From positions 496,001-560,000 of the forward strand of contig NZ_QRDQ01000007.1 in the NCBI RefSeq assembly GCF_003385895.1: a stretch of 64,000 nt of DNA. Reading direction: 5' to 3'. The position numbers were made by a program, and so were the translations under genes. Every line of letters starts with the position of its first letter. Within the stretch, counting starts at the first letter, position 1. Shown piece by piece: positions 35,661 through 44,437 of the stretch. This stretch comes from Flavobacterium cutihirudinis. Lineage in GTDB: Bacteria; Bacteroidota; Bacteroidia; Flavobacteriales; Flavobacteriaceae. Below the pieces are notes generated by a model. It was not told the DNA's origin and did no database searches. It worked only from the letters and a program-made list of their open reading frames with translations.

Positions 35661-35673
35661 GTAACTAAGTTAC
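35661..35673. promoter_or_regulatory. Operator-like palindrome upstream of doxX
   Basis: GTAACTAAGTTAC: 6-bp arms around one central base, 25 bp before the doxX ATG. A MarR/HxlR-type repressor site is plausible, but no regulator gene is adjacent. Confidence 0.45.
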
Positions 35674-35761
35674 TAAATTTTAATTATATTTTTAGTTTTA
35701 AGTATCTGAAAATAAGTTTTTTACTTTTTATTTAACAACCATTGCGAAATTCGGAATGGTG

Positions 35762-37390
35762 TTAAACCTGAATAACACCCAAATTAAATGGTTTTTGAAT
35801 AGGAGCATGGTTTGCAGCTTCAATTCCCATTGAAATCCATGTACGCGTGTCCAAAGGATCAACAATGGCGTCTGTCCACAAACGTGATGCGGCATAATAA
35901 GGAGAAGTTTGCTCATCGTAACGGGCCTTTATTTTGTTGAAAAGCTCATTTTCTTTGGCTTCATCTATGATTTCTCCTTTTGCTTTAAGCGAAGAAGCTT
36001 CTATTTGTGCCAAAACTTTAGCGGCCTGAGTTCCGCCCATAACAGCTAGTTCTGCACTTGGCCAGGCAAAAATTAATCGTGGATCATATGCTTTTCCGCA
36101 CATGGCGTAGTTACCAGCGCCATAAGAATTTCCGACAATTACAGTAAATTTCGGAACAACAGAATTGCTCACAGCGTTTACCATTTTTGCGCCATCTTTG
36201 ATTATTCCGCCGTGTTCAGATTTCGATCCTACCATAAAACCGGTAACATCCTGTAAAAATACAAGCGGGATTTTCTTTTGATTACAATTTGCAATAAAAC
36301 GAGTCGCTTTGTCTGCACTATCAGAATATATAACTCCGCCAAACTGCATTTCGCCTTTTTTTGTTTTTACAACTTTACGTTGATTAGCGACAATTCCAAC
36401 GGCCCAACCGTCTATTCTTGCATAACCGGTTATAAGAGTTTGGCCATATCCGTCTTTATAAGCCTCAAATTCTGAATTATCAACCAAACGATTGATGATT
36501 TCCATCATATCATATTGTTCATTTCGGGCTTTTGGTAAAATCCCATAAATTTCATTAGGATTTAAAAGAGGTTTTTCGGCTTTTATTCGGCTATAGCCTG
36601 CTTTTTCAAAATCACCAATTTTATCGACAATATTTTTAATTTTATCTAAAGCGTCTTTATCGTCTTTTGCTTTATAATCGGTTACACCGGAAATTTCGCA
36701 ATGCGTCGTAGCGCCACCTAATGTTTCGTTATCAATAGTTTCTCCAATTGCCGCTTTAACCAAATAGCTTCCGGCAAGAAAAATGCTTCCGGTTTTATCT
36801 ACAATTAAAGCCTCATCACTCATGATAGGTAAATAAGCTCCGCCGGCAACACAACTTCCCATTACGGCAGCAATTTGAGTAATGCCCATACTGCTCATTT
36901 GTGCGTTGTTTCTAAAAATTCGGCCAAAATGTTCTTTATCCGGAAAGATTTCATCCTGAAGCGGTAAATACACACCAGCACTGTCAACTAAGTAAATAAT
37001 TGGCAATTTGTTTTCCATTGCTATCTCCTGAGCGCGCAAGTTTTTCTTTCCGGTAATAGGGAACCACGCTCCGGCTTTTACAGTAGCATCATTTGCAACA
37101 ACAATACATTGTTTGCCTTTTATATATCCTATTTTTATTACGACACCTCCAGAAGGACATCCTCCATGTTCTTTATACATTCCATCTCCAACAAATCCTC
37201 CAATTTCTATGCTTTTAGAATTTTCATCCAGTAAATAAGCAATACGTTCACGAGCGGTCATTTTTCCTTCGGCATGAAGTTTTTCAATTCGTTTTTCTCC
37301 GCCACCTAATTTTACTTTAGCAAATTTTTGTTTTAATTCTGAAAGAAGTAGTTTATTGTGATCTTCGTTTTTATTGAAGTTTAAATCCAT
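35762..37390 (-). CDS. Acyl-CoA carboxylase, carboxyltransferase beta subunit (MCC/PCC type)
   Basis: The 542-residue carboxyltransferase subunit transfers CO2 from biotin to an acyl-CoA. The two crotonase-like halves are seen, with the oxyanion glycine pairs around SCVAGGAYLPIMSDEA (N half) and GNSYGAGNYAMCGKAY (C half) and the substrate motif FLQDVTGFMVG. The sequence, including PLQDEIFPDKEHFGRIFRN, is closest to 3-methylcrotonoyl-CoA carboxylase beta (leucine breakdown). No biotin/alpha subunit gene is next to it. Confidence 0.9.
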   Translation of the reverse strand: MDLNFNKNEDHNKLLLSELKQKFAKVKLGGGEKRIEKLHAEGKMTARERIAYLLDENSKSIEIGGFVGDGMYKEHGGCPSGGVVIKIGYIKGKQCIVVANDATVKAGAWFPITGKKNLRAQEIAMENKLPIIYLVDSAGVYLPLQDEIFPDKEHFGRIFRNNAQMSSMGITQIAAVMGSCVAGGAYLPIMSDEALIVDKTGSIFLAGSYLVKAAIGETIDNETLGGATTHCEISGVTDYKAKDDKDALDKIKNIVDKIGDFEKAGYSRIKAEKPLLNPNEIYGILPKARNEQYDMMEIINRLVDNSEFEAYKDGYGQTLITGYARIDGWAVGIVANQRKVVKTKKGEMQFGGVIYSDSADKATRFIANCNQKKIPLVFLQDVTGFMVGSKSEHGGIIKDGAKMVNAVSNSVVPKFTVIVGNSYGAGNYAMCGKAYDPRLIFAWPSAELAVMGGTQAAKVLAQIEASSLKAKGEIIDEAKENELFNKIKARYDEQTSPYYAASRLWTDAIVDPLDTRTWISMGIEAANHAPIQKPFNLGVIQV

Positions 37391-37504
37391 GAGATATTGA
37401 TGTTTTTATAAAATAGTATTGGCTAATTTACAAAATCAATTGAAATAAACAGAAGAATTTGATTTTGTATAATGGATATTCTAAATGATCTAAATTTTGA
37501 TTGT

Positions 37505-37540
37505 AAAAAAAAACAGAAGGTTTTGAAGCTTCTGTTTTTT
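37505..37540 (-). terminator. Rho-independent terminator of lpxD
   Basis: Arms AAAAAACAGAAG and CTTCTGTTTTTT with a 9-base loop just after the lpxD stop. It also closes the gap to the carboxylase gene. Confidence 0.8.
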
Positions 37541-37547
37541 ATAGATT

Positions 37548-38546
37548 TTATTTTTTTGAATCGCAAACCATTCGTTTTAAAATTGCCCATTGTTTTAAGG
37601 CATCACGTGCTTCAACGGCGGGATATCCCAACATGGTTTTTCCGGCAGGAACATCACAGGTAACTCCTGAACCTGCACCTACAATAGCGCCATCGCCTAT
37701 AGTTGTATGATCTTTTATCGAAGCGCTTCCGCCTATTATAACGCCATTTCCCAAGGTTACAGATCCAGCAAGACCGCTATTACCGGCCATGATGCAAAAC
37801 TTCCCAAGTTTGCTGTTATGACCTATTTGAACTAAGTTATCAATTTTACATCCGTCTCCAAGAACGGTTGAACTAAATTTACCACGATCGACACAAGTAT
37901 TTGCACCAATTTCGACTCTGTTTCCAATTATTACATTTCCAATTTGCGGAATTTTAACCAAACCATTTTCTTTACAAGGACGGAATCCAAAACCATCTGC
38001 TCCAATAGTAGCATTTGGATGAATTATACATTCGTCTCCAATATGGCAACGCTCACGAATTACAGTTCCTGACCAAATTATTGTGTTTTTACCAATTGTG
38101 CATTCGTCTAAAACAGTCACATTTGGGTATAAAGTAGCACGTGCACCAATTTCAACTTTTGGGCCAATGTAGCAACCGGCACCAATTTTAGCACCTTCGC
38201 CAATTATTGCCGTTTCGTCGATAGTAGCAGTTTTGTGAATTTCTGTACGAAAGATTGGAGTAGGTGGGGCAAAAAGAGCAAGAATTTGAGACATGGCCAA
38301 ATCAGCATTTTTTACTTTAATGAATGCACGATTTTCCCCAGGTTCAATAGATATATCTTCGTTAACGACAGCGACAGAAGCATTTGAAGCTGACCAGTAT
38401 TTTTCGTATTTTTTATTTCCTATAAATGAAATTTCTGAAGTTGTGGCTTTTTCGAGTTGCTCGGTTGCAGTTATGCTTTGAGAAGTTGTTCCGTAAATTA
38501 CGCCATTGATAACGTCATTAATTTCTTGGATTGAATACGATTTCAT
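37548..38546 (-). CDS. lpxD: UDP-3-O-acylglucosamine N-acyltransferase (LpxD-like)
   Basis: The 332-residue protein has the LpxD layout: an N-terminal uridine-binding domain (to ~100), a long left-handed beta-helix of hexapeptides (IGEGAKIGAGCYIGPKV onward), the catalytic-His loop QIGHNSKLG, and a C-terminal helix. It adds a hydroxyacyl chain to UDP-GlcN in lipid A synthesis. Bacteroidota often carry a second lpxD inside the lpxC-fabZ-lpxA cluster. This copy stands alone, so it may be a paralogue with another acyl specificity. Confidence 0.88.
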   Translation of the reverse strand: MKSYSIQEINDVINGVIYGTTSQSITATEQLEKATTSEISFIGNKKYEKYWSASNASVAVVNEDISIEPGENRAFIKVKNADLAMSQILALFAPPTPIFRTEIHKTATIDETAIIGEGAKIGAGCYIGPKVEIGARATLYPNVTVLDECTIGKNTIIWSGTVIRERCHIGDECIIHPNATIGADGFGFRPCKENGLVKIPQIGNVIIGNRVEIGANTCVDRGKFSSTVLGDGCKIDNLVQIGHNSKLGKFCIMAGNSGLAGSVTLGNGVIIGGSASIKDHTTIGDGAIVGAGSGVTCDVPAGKTMLGYPAVEARDALKQWAILKRMVCDSKK

Positions 38547-38840
38547 TGAATTTATTTAATATAGTTGGGGATAATTTTCGCCAAATAAAATAAATAACAT
38601 TTTAATAACCTAATGTTTTTTCTGTGTTTGATAAAAAATATTTAAAATAATAGTTCAAATATTACAAAATTAACATTTTCCCTATTAATTTTTTGATTGT
38701 TTTCTAATATTCGCTAATTCAAATGAGTTTGCTTCTATTGTAATAAATGACTGAAAATGATAGATTTAGCTTTGAAAAAAGTAGTGCGGAAATATTGATA
38801 AGAGATAACTTATGTTTTATTTGTTAAGAAGCGGTATTTA
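38547..38840. other. AT-rich gap with no gene
   Basis: This stretch must hold the lpxD promoter near 38560-38620; on the minus strand TTTATTTG is a one-mismatch -7 candidate. No open frame, repeat or RNA fold was seen in the remainder. Confidence 0.5.
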
Positions 38841-38876
38841 AAAAAAAAGCGATTCACTTTTTAGAAAGGAATCGCT
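38841..38876 (-). terminator. Rho-independent terminator of msrB
   Basis: AGCGATTC and GAATCGCT arms. On the minus strand the stem is followed by a run of T, right after the msrB stop. Confidence 0.78.
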
Positions 38877-38882
38877 ATACTT

Positions 38883-39329
38883 TTATTCTTTTACTTTAGA
38901 AAGAGAAACAGCATTGATACAGTATCTTAAACCGCTTGGAGGAGGTCCATCTGGAAAAACATGTCCCAAATGAGCATCGCAAACATTGCATACTACTTCA
39001 ACCCGAATCATTCCATAAGATTTGTCTGCATGATAAGCGATTGCATTTTCTTTTATCGGCTGTGTAAACGAAGGCCAGCCCGTTCCTGATTCAAATTTTT
39101 CGCTTGCATCAAAAAGAACCGTACTACAACATTTACATTCGTAGATTCCGGGGTCAAATAAACTACACAATTCAGAACTAAAAGATCTTTCAGTTCCTTT
39201 TAAACGTGTTACCTGAAATTCTTCCGGAGTTAGAATTTGTTTCCATTCTTCTTCCGTTTTTTCCACTCTTTTTTCGGGAGCGGGATTTCCTTTATTTGTA
39301 AAATGAATTACATCGGCCCATTTTATCAT
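38883..39329 (-). CDS. msrB: Peptide-methionine (R)-S-oxide reductase
   Basis: The 148-residue MsrB repairs oxidised methionine (R form). The zinc site is CKCC and VCNVCDAHLGH, the substrate region is GTGWPSF, and the catalytic Cys lies in LRYCINAVSL. No signal peptide is seen, so it acts in the cytoplasm. It lies downstream of prfB on the same strand with a repeat-rich gap between them. Confidence 0.95.
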   Translation of the reverse strand: MIKWADVIHFTNKGNPAPEKRVEKTEEEWKQILTPEEFQVTRLKGTERSFSSELCSLFDPGIYECKCCSTVLFDASEKFESGTGWPSFTQPIKENAIAYHADKSYGMIRVEVVCNVCDAHLGHVFPDGPPPSGLRYCINAVSLSKVKE

Positions 39330-39342
39330 AACTATTTTTTTA

Positions 39343-39430
39343 AGTTTTCAGTCACAGTTTTCAGTCACAGTTTTCGGTCGCAGTTTTCGGTCGCAGTAAA
39401 CTGAATACTGCGACTGAACACTGAAAACTT
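39343..39430. repeat. Tandem 13-mers plus inverted copy
   Basis: Two copies of AGTTTTCAGTCAC (39343-39368) and two of AGTTTTCGGTCGC (39369-39394) are followed by an inverted relative ACTGCGACTGAACACTGAAA (39407-39426). It lies between prfB and msrB and can fold as a long stem. Confidence 0.75.
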
Positions 39431-39432
39431 TT

Positions 39433-40531
39433 TTATTCTTCCTCTTTTTGCCCCATCATCATTAAATATGCTTTAAGGAATGGGTCAATATTTCCGTTCA
39501 TAACGCTGTCTACATCGCTGGTTTCGTAGCCAGTACGAACGTCTTTAACTAATTTATAAGGTTGCATTACGTAATTACGAATTTGCGAACCCCATTCAAT
39601 TTTCATTTTTCCGGCTTCAATATCAGCACGTTGTGCTTGCTGTTTTTTCAATTCGATCTCGTATAATTGAGAACGTAACATTTGCATGGCACGTTGTCTG
39701 TTATCTTGTTGCGATCTTGTTTCAGAACACTGAATCTGAATTCCGGTTGGTTTATGTACCAATTGTACTTTGGTTTCGACTTTATTTACGTTTTGTCCTC
39801 CCGCACCACTCGAACGAGATGTTGTAATTTCAATATCGGCTGGATTAATATCAATCTCAATACTATCATCAACAAGCGGATAAACATAAACAGAAACAAA
39901 TGAAGTATGACGCTTTGCATTACTGTCAAAAGGTGAAATTCTCACCAAACGATGTACACCATTTTCTCCTTTTAAATAACCAAAAGAATAGTCGCCTTCA
40001 AATTCTAAAGTTACCGTTTTTATTCCGGCTACGTCACCTTCCTGAAAGTTAAGTTCTTTTATTTTATAGCCATAACTTTCTCCCCACATCATATACATAC
40101 GCATAAGCATTCCAGCCCAGTCACAACTTTCTGTACCTCCAGCTCCGGCAGTAATTTGAACAACTGCGCTTAAACTGTCGCCTTCTTCTGAAAGCATGTT
40201 TTTGAATTCTATATTTTCAATATGCGACTCAGTGGCGTTATATTGTTCATCTAATTCTTCTACAGAAAGTTCGCCCTCTTTATAAAAATCATAAGCAAGC
40301 TGTAATTCTTCGGTAAGTGTTACTGCTTTGTCATAATCTTCAATCCATTTTTTTTTGTTTCGAAGATTTTTTACGATGCTTTCTGCTTCTTTTGGATTGT
40401 TCCAAAAATCAGGTGCAAAAGTTTTTTCTTCCTCGTTTGCAATTTCGATTAGCTTGGCATCAACGTCAAAGATACCTCCTCAACGCACCAAGGCGCTCCA
40501 CAATACCTTTTACTTGTTCGGCTGTTGTCAT
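39433..40531 (-). CDS. prfB: Peptide chain release factor 2, with programmed +1 frameshift
   Basis: RF2 releases proteins at UGA and UAA. The gene is in two frames: codons 1-21 from the ATG at 40531 ([21 protein letters not shown]) end at an in-frame TGA (40468-40466). Ribosomes must shift +1 at CTT-TGA-C to continue at GAC (40467) for 344 more codons, giving 365 residues. An internal Shine-Dalgarno AGGAGG (40480-40475) lies three bases before CTT, as in E. coli prfB. The GGQ motif ([10 protein letters not shown]) and the tripeptide region SPF are intact. Counting only the downstream frame would wrongly give a truncated 254-residue protein. Confidence 0.95.
40465..40480 (-). promoter_or_regulatory. 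prfB programmed frameshift signal
   Basis: On the minus strand: AGGAGG, TAT, CTT, TGA, C. The internal SD, slippery CTT and stop codon make an autoregulatory switch: low RF2 favours the +1 shift and more RF2. Confidence 0.92.
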
Positions 40532-40643
40532 AAATTAATAATGGTTTTTATATGTTTTTAACAAATATTACGTTAATTTGGTTCTATAGAATCAGCAAGT
40601 TAAATTTTACTAAAACTTGCGGTCAATAACAAACAGTAATATG

Positions 40644-40651
40644 TAATTTTG
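40644..40651 (+). promoter_or_regulatory. -7 promoter element TAATTTTG
   Basis: A perfect TAnnTTTG match 32 bp before the threonine aldolase ATG at 40683. Confidence 0.6.
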
Positions 40652-40682
40652 CTGTACAAAAATAAGATATAGTTTTTAGAAT

Positions 40683-41702
40683 ATGGAAATAAATTTAATT
40701 AGCGATACCATTACCAAACCTACATATGAAATGCTTCAATATATGTTTAACGCTCAGGTTGGCGACGATGTATACAAGCAGGATCCTACGGTTATCGAAT
40801 TAGAGACAAGAGTAGCAGAATTTTTTGGTATGGAAGCTGGGCTTTTTTTTCCATCTGGAACTATGGCAAATCAAACCGCGATTAAATTGCATACCCAACC
40901 CGGAGAGCAATTAATTGCTGATAAGTATGCACACGTTTTTCATTACGAAGGAGGAGGTGTTTCCTTTAATAGTGGCGTTTCCTGTTGTTTATTGGACGGA
41001 GACAGAGGTATGATAAATGCGGCTCAGGTTGCGGCTGCGATAAATGATCCGGAGTTTTATCATAGTCCGTTAACGAGTTTGGTATGTGTAGAAAATACAA
41101 CAAACAAAGGTGGTGGAGCTTGTTATGAATTAGAAGATTTAAGAGAAATAAAAAAAGTTTGCGACGCTAATAATTTGAAATTCCATTTAGATGGAGCAAG
41201 GATCTGGAATGCATTAGTCGCTAAAAGACAAAATCCAAAAGAGTTTGGAGCTATTTTCGATACTATATCAGTTTGTTTATCAAAAGGTTTGGGAGCTCCA
41301 ATTGGTTCAGTTTTGCTTGGAAGTAAATCTGATATTCATAGAGCGTTGAGAATCAGAAAGATACTTGGAGGTGGAATGCGTCAGGTTGGTTATTTGGCTG
41401 CAGCCGGATTGTATGCCTTGGCTAATAATATTGAAAGGTTGGCTGAAGATCATCGCAGAGCTAAAGAAATTGGAGCAATTTTGAGCACAAAATCCTGGGT
41501 TGCCTCAGTAGAACCGGTAGAAACTAATATTTTGATTTTTTCTTTAGCAGAAGGTTATAGCGATCAGCTTCTGATTGAAAAATTAAAACAGAAAAATATT
41601 TTAATAAGTTCCTTAGGGCACAACAAACTAAGAATTGTTACGCATCTGGATTATAAAGAAGTGATGCACAGTTATGTAGTGGAGATGCTTTCGAAGATTT
41701 AG
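40683..41702 (+). CDS. ltaE: Low-specificity L-threonine aldolase
   Basis: The 339-residue PLP enzyme cleaves threonine or allo-threonine to glycine and acetaldehyde. The PLP lysine is in SVCLSKGLGAPIGS. Other family marks are LISDTITKPT at the start, FFPSGTMANQTAIKLH, FHLDGARIWNA and GGGMRQVGYLAAAGL. Length and motifs are complete. It has its own promoter and a strong terminator. Confidence 0.94.
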   Translation: MEINLISDTITKPTYEMLQYMFNAQVGDDVYKQDPTVIELETRVAEFFGMEAGLFFPSGTMANQTAIKLHTQPGEQLIADKYAHVFHYEGGGVSFNSGVSCCLLDGDRGMINAAQVAAAINDPEFYHSPLTSLVCVENTTNKGGGACYELEDLREIKKVCDANNLKFHLDGARIWNALVAKRQNPKEFGAIFDTISVCLSKGLGAPIGSVLLGSKSDIHRALRIRKILGGGMRQVGYLAAAGLYALANNIERLAEDHRRAKEIGAILSTKSWVASVEPVETNILIFSLAEGYSDQLLIEKLKQKNILISSLGHNKLRIVTHLDYKEVMHSYVVEMLSKI

Positions 41703-41709
41703 GAAAGAA

Positions 41710-41833
41710 GGTTCAAAGTTACATAGTAACAAAGGGACAAAGGGACAAAGGTTAATAAAAAAGACGCTTAATTAAGCGTCTTTTTTGTTTTAGGTTCTAA
41801 TAAGAAACCTTTGTCACTATGTAACTTTGAACC
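41710..41833. repeat. Nested inverted repeat around a terminator
   Basis: A 26-bp outer arm (41710-41735, beginning GGTTCAAAGTTACATAG) pairs with 41808-41833 with one mismatch. Inside it lies the perfect terminator stem at 41757-41786. The outer arm belongs to the dispersed CAAAGTTAC repeat type also seen near 1534 and 58930. Confidence 0.8.
41757..41786. terminator. Bidirectional rho-independent terminator
   Basis: AAAAAAGACGCTTAA is directly followed by its reverse complement and a T-run. It lies between convergent ltaE and ybaB. Confidence 0.88.
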
Positions 41834-41841
41834 TTTGTCTC

Positions 41842-42162
41842 TTATTTAAAAAGATTATCCATCCCCGGAATCATTGGCATATCCATTTTTGCAACAGCGT
41901 CAAGTTCTCTTTCGTTTATATTTGTTGCTTTTTCAATTGCTTTATTTAATGTTACGATTAAGTAATCTTCTAATTGTTCTTTATCTTCTAAAAGTAAATC
42001 GTCAACAGAAATTGTTTTGATTTTTCTGCTAGCCGTGATAGTTATTTTTAATAATCCGTCAGCACTTTGCTCGTCAATCAAAACAGTATCCAGACGTTTC
42101 TTTGTATCTTCAATTTTTTGTTGGGTTTCTTTAAGTTTTCCCATCATTCCCATTAAATCCAT
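41842..42162 (-). CDS. YbaB/EbfC nucleoid-associated protein
   Basis: The 106-residue protein matches YbaB/Ebf[28 protein letters not shown], a long N-terminal helix, then the strand pair [23 protein letters not shown] and a C-terminal helix ending in [11 protein letters not shown]. The family forms tweezer-like dimers that bind DNA. It is divergent from the S9 peptidase gene. Confidence 0.93.
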   Translation of the reverse strand: MDLMGMMGKLKETQQKIEDTKKRLDTVLIDEQSADGLLKITITASRKIKTISVDDLLLEDKEQLEDYLIVTLNKAIEKATNINERELDAVAKMDMPMIPGMDNLFK

Positions 42163-42231
42163 TTTTTGTTGATTTTGAAATTATTTCATACAAAATTAGT
42201 ATATTGCTGTATTAATCCAATAGAATATTTT

Positions 42232-44367
42232 ATGAAAAAATTAATTTTGTTCTGTTGCGTTTGTAGTATTTTTGCTCCTTCGTATTTAAAAACAAATGCT
42301 CAATCAATGCAAGAAAATATACAAGCTCCAAAAGCTAAGGAAATTCCAAAAACATTAAAAAAACATAAAGAAACCCGAATCGATAATTATTTTTGGCTGA
42401 ATGATAGAGAAAATCCAGAAGTTATAGATTATCTCAATAAAGAAAACGAATATTACCAACAAATGACCGCTCATACTAAAGGTTTTCAGGAATCTTTATA
42501 TGAAGAGATGAAAGGAAGAATTAAAGAAGATGATTCATCAGTTCCTTATTTCTATAATGGTTATTATTATATTACACGTTTTGAAACAGGGAAAGATTAT
42601 CCAATTTTTGCCAGAAAAAAAGGAAGCCTTTCGGCAGAAGAAGAAATCCTGTTCAACTGTAATGAAATGGCAATAGGCCACGCTTATTTTAAATTAGGAG
42701 GTTTAAGTATAAGTCCTGATAATAAATTTGCCAGTTTTGGAACTGATATTGTGGGACGAAGAATTTATACTGTTCAGATCAAAAATCTTGAAACAGGAGA
42801 AATTCTACCAGAAAAAATCGAAAATGCTACAGGCGGATCTGTCTGGGCAAATGACAATAAAACTATTTTTTATACCAAACAGGATGAGGTTACTTTAAGA
42901 TCTGATAAGATTTTTAGGCATAAATTAAACACAGATCCAAAAACCGATGTTTTAGTGTATAATGAATTAGATGATACTTTTAATGTTTCAGTAAGTAAAG
43001 AAAAATCACGAAAGTACATTGTTATTGGTTCATCAAGCACTTTGACGACAGAATATAGAATCCTTAATTCAGATAATCCTGAAGGTGAATTTGAGGTTTT
43101 TCAACCTCGCGTGAGAGGTTTGGAATATAGTATTTCACATTATGAGGATTCCTTTTATATTTTGACCAATAAAGACAAAGCGACTAATTTTAAACTGATG
43201 AAAACTCCTGAAAATAAAACAGGAAAGAAAAATTGGGTTGATCTTATTCCGCATCGAGAAGATGTTTTATTGGAAGATATTGAAATCTTTAAAAATTATT
43301 TAGTTGTAGAAGAGCGCTCAAATGGTTTAAATCATATTCGTATTATGCCATGGAACGGCGAAGAGGATTATTATCTGCCTTTTGGAAGCGAAACCTACAA
43401 TGCTTTCACCACAACAAATATTGATTTTGATACTGATATTTTGCGCTACAGTTATCAGTCATTGGCAACGCCGTCATCGGTAATTGACTTTAATATGAAA
43501 ACCAAAACCAAAGAAATCTTAAAAGAGCAGCAGGTTTTAGGTGGGAAATTTGATAAAGAGAATTATGTCGAAGAGCGTGTTTGGGCAACAGCAAGAGATG
43601 GTGTAAAAGTGCCAATTTCGATGATTTATAAAAAAGGATTAGTGAAAAATGGTAAAAATCCGTTGTTGTTGTATGCATATGGCTCTTATGGAATTACGAT
43701 GGATACTTATTTTTCGTCAACCAGACTTTCTTTGTTAGACCGCGGATTTGTTTATGCGATCGCCCATATCAGAGGAGGAGAAGACTTAGGAAGACAATGG
43801 TACGAAGATGGAAAACTGTTAAAAAAGAAAAATACCTTTACAGATTTCATCGATTGCTCTAAATTTGTGATAAATGAAAAATACACTTCGCCTGAACATC
43901 TTTATGCTGAGGGTGGATCTGCAGGAGGACTTTTGATGGGTGTGATTGTAAATGAAGCACCTGAATTATACAATGGCGTTATTGCGCAAGTACCTTTTGT
44001 AGATGTTATAACAACAATGCTGGATGACAGTATTCCGCTTACAACCGGAGAATATGACGAATGGGGAAACCCAAATAATAAAAAGTATTATGATTATATG
44101 TTGTCCTATTCACCTTATGACAATGTAAAAGCGCAAAGTTATCCTAATATGTATGTATCAACAGGATTGCATGATTCTCAGGTACAATATTGGGAGCCAG
44201 CTAAATGGGTAGCCAAATTGAGAACTATGAAAACAAATAATAATTTTTTGTTTTTAGATACCAATATGGATGCCGGACATGGCGGGGCTTCAGGACGTTT
44301 TGAGGCTTTAAGAGACTTAGCAAAGGAATTTAGTTTTTTATTAGATTTAGAAAAAATTAAAAGCTAA
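42232..44367 (+). CDS. S9 family prolyl oligopeptidase (oligopeptidase B-like), exported
   Basis: The 711-residue serine peptidase has a signal peptide (MKKLILFCCVCSIFAPSYLKTNAQS), an N-terminal beta-propeller domain starting RIDNYFWLNDRENPEV, and a C-terminal alpha/beta-hydrolase. Catalytic residues are S563 in GGSAGGLLMG, D648 in GLHDSQVQYWEP and H683 in AGHGGASGR. The propeller and the RGGEDLGRQWYEDGK segment resemble protease II/oligopeptidase B, which cuts short peptides after Lys/Arg. The ATG at 42232 was chosen because it gives the signal peptide; the frame extends to 42166. Confidence 0.93.
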   Translation: MKKLILFCCVCSIFAPSYLKTNAQSMQENIQAPKAKEIPKTLKKHKETRIDNYFWLNDRENPEVIDYLNKENEYYQQMTAHTKGFQESLYEEMKGRIKEDDSSVPYFYNGYYYITRFETGKDYPIFARKKGSLSAEEEILFNCNEMAIGHAYFKLGGLSISPDNKFASFGTDIVGRRIYTVQIKNLETGEILPEKIENATGGSVWANDNKTIFYTKQDEVTLRSDKIFRHKLNTDPKTDVLVYNELDDTFNVSVSKEKSRKYIVIGSSSTLTTEYRILNSDNPEGEFEVFQPRVRGLEYSISHYEDSFYILTNKDKATNFKLMKTPENKTGKKNWVDLIPHREDVLLEDIEIFKNYLVVEERSNGLNHIRIMPWNGEEDYYLPFGSETYNAFTTTNIDFDTDILRYSYQSLATPSSVIDFNMKTKTKEILKEQQVLGGKFDKENYVEERVWATARDGVKVPISMIYKKGLVKNGKNPLLLYAYGSYGITMDTYFSSTRLSLLDRGFVYAIAHIRGGEDLGRQWYEDGKLLKKKNTFTDFIDCSKFVINEKYTSPEHLYAEGGSAGGLLMGVIVNEAPELYNGVIAQVPFVDVITTMLDDSIPLTTGEYDEWGNPNNKKYYDYMLSYSPYDNVKAQSYPNMYVSTGLHDSQVQYWEPAKWVAKLRTMKTNNNFLFLDTNMDAGHGGASGRFEALRDLAKEFSFLLDLEKIKS

Positions 44368-44392
44368 TTAGATTTTTTTTGTTAAATTTGCA

Positions 44393-44422
44393 ACCTATCG
44401 AGGTTATTTTGAAATACCTTTG
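44393..44422 (+). promoter_or_regulatory. Two candidate -7 elements
   Basis: TAAATTTG (44393-44400) and TACCTTTG (44415-44422) both fit TAnnTTTG, ahead of the ATG at 44438. The second overlaps the upstream extension of the frame and supports the later start. Confidence 0.5.
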
Positions 44423-44437
44423 ATTAACTATTTTTTT

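Noticed and set aside
39433..40197. Truncated RF2 gene starting at an internal ATG
   Set aside because: The upstream frame plus a perfect AGGAGG-TAT-CTT-TGA-C frameshift site restores a normal 365-residue RF2, so this is neither a fragment nor a pseudogene.
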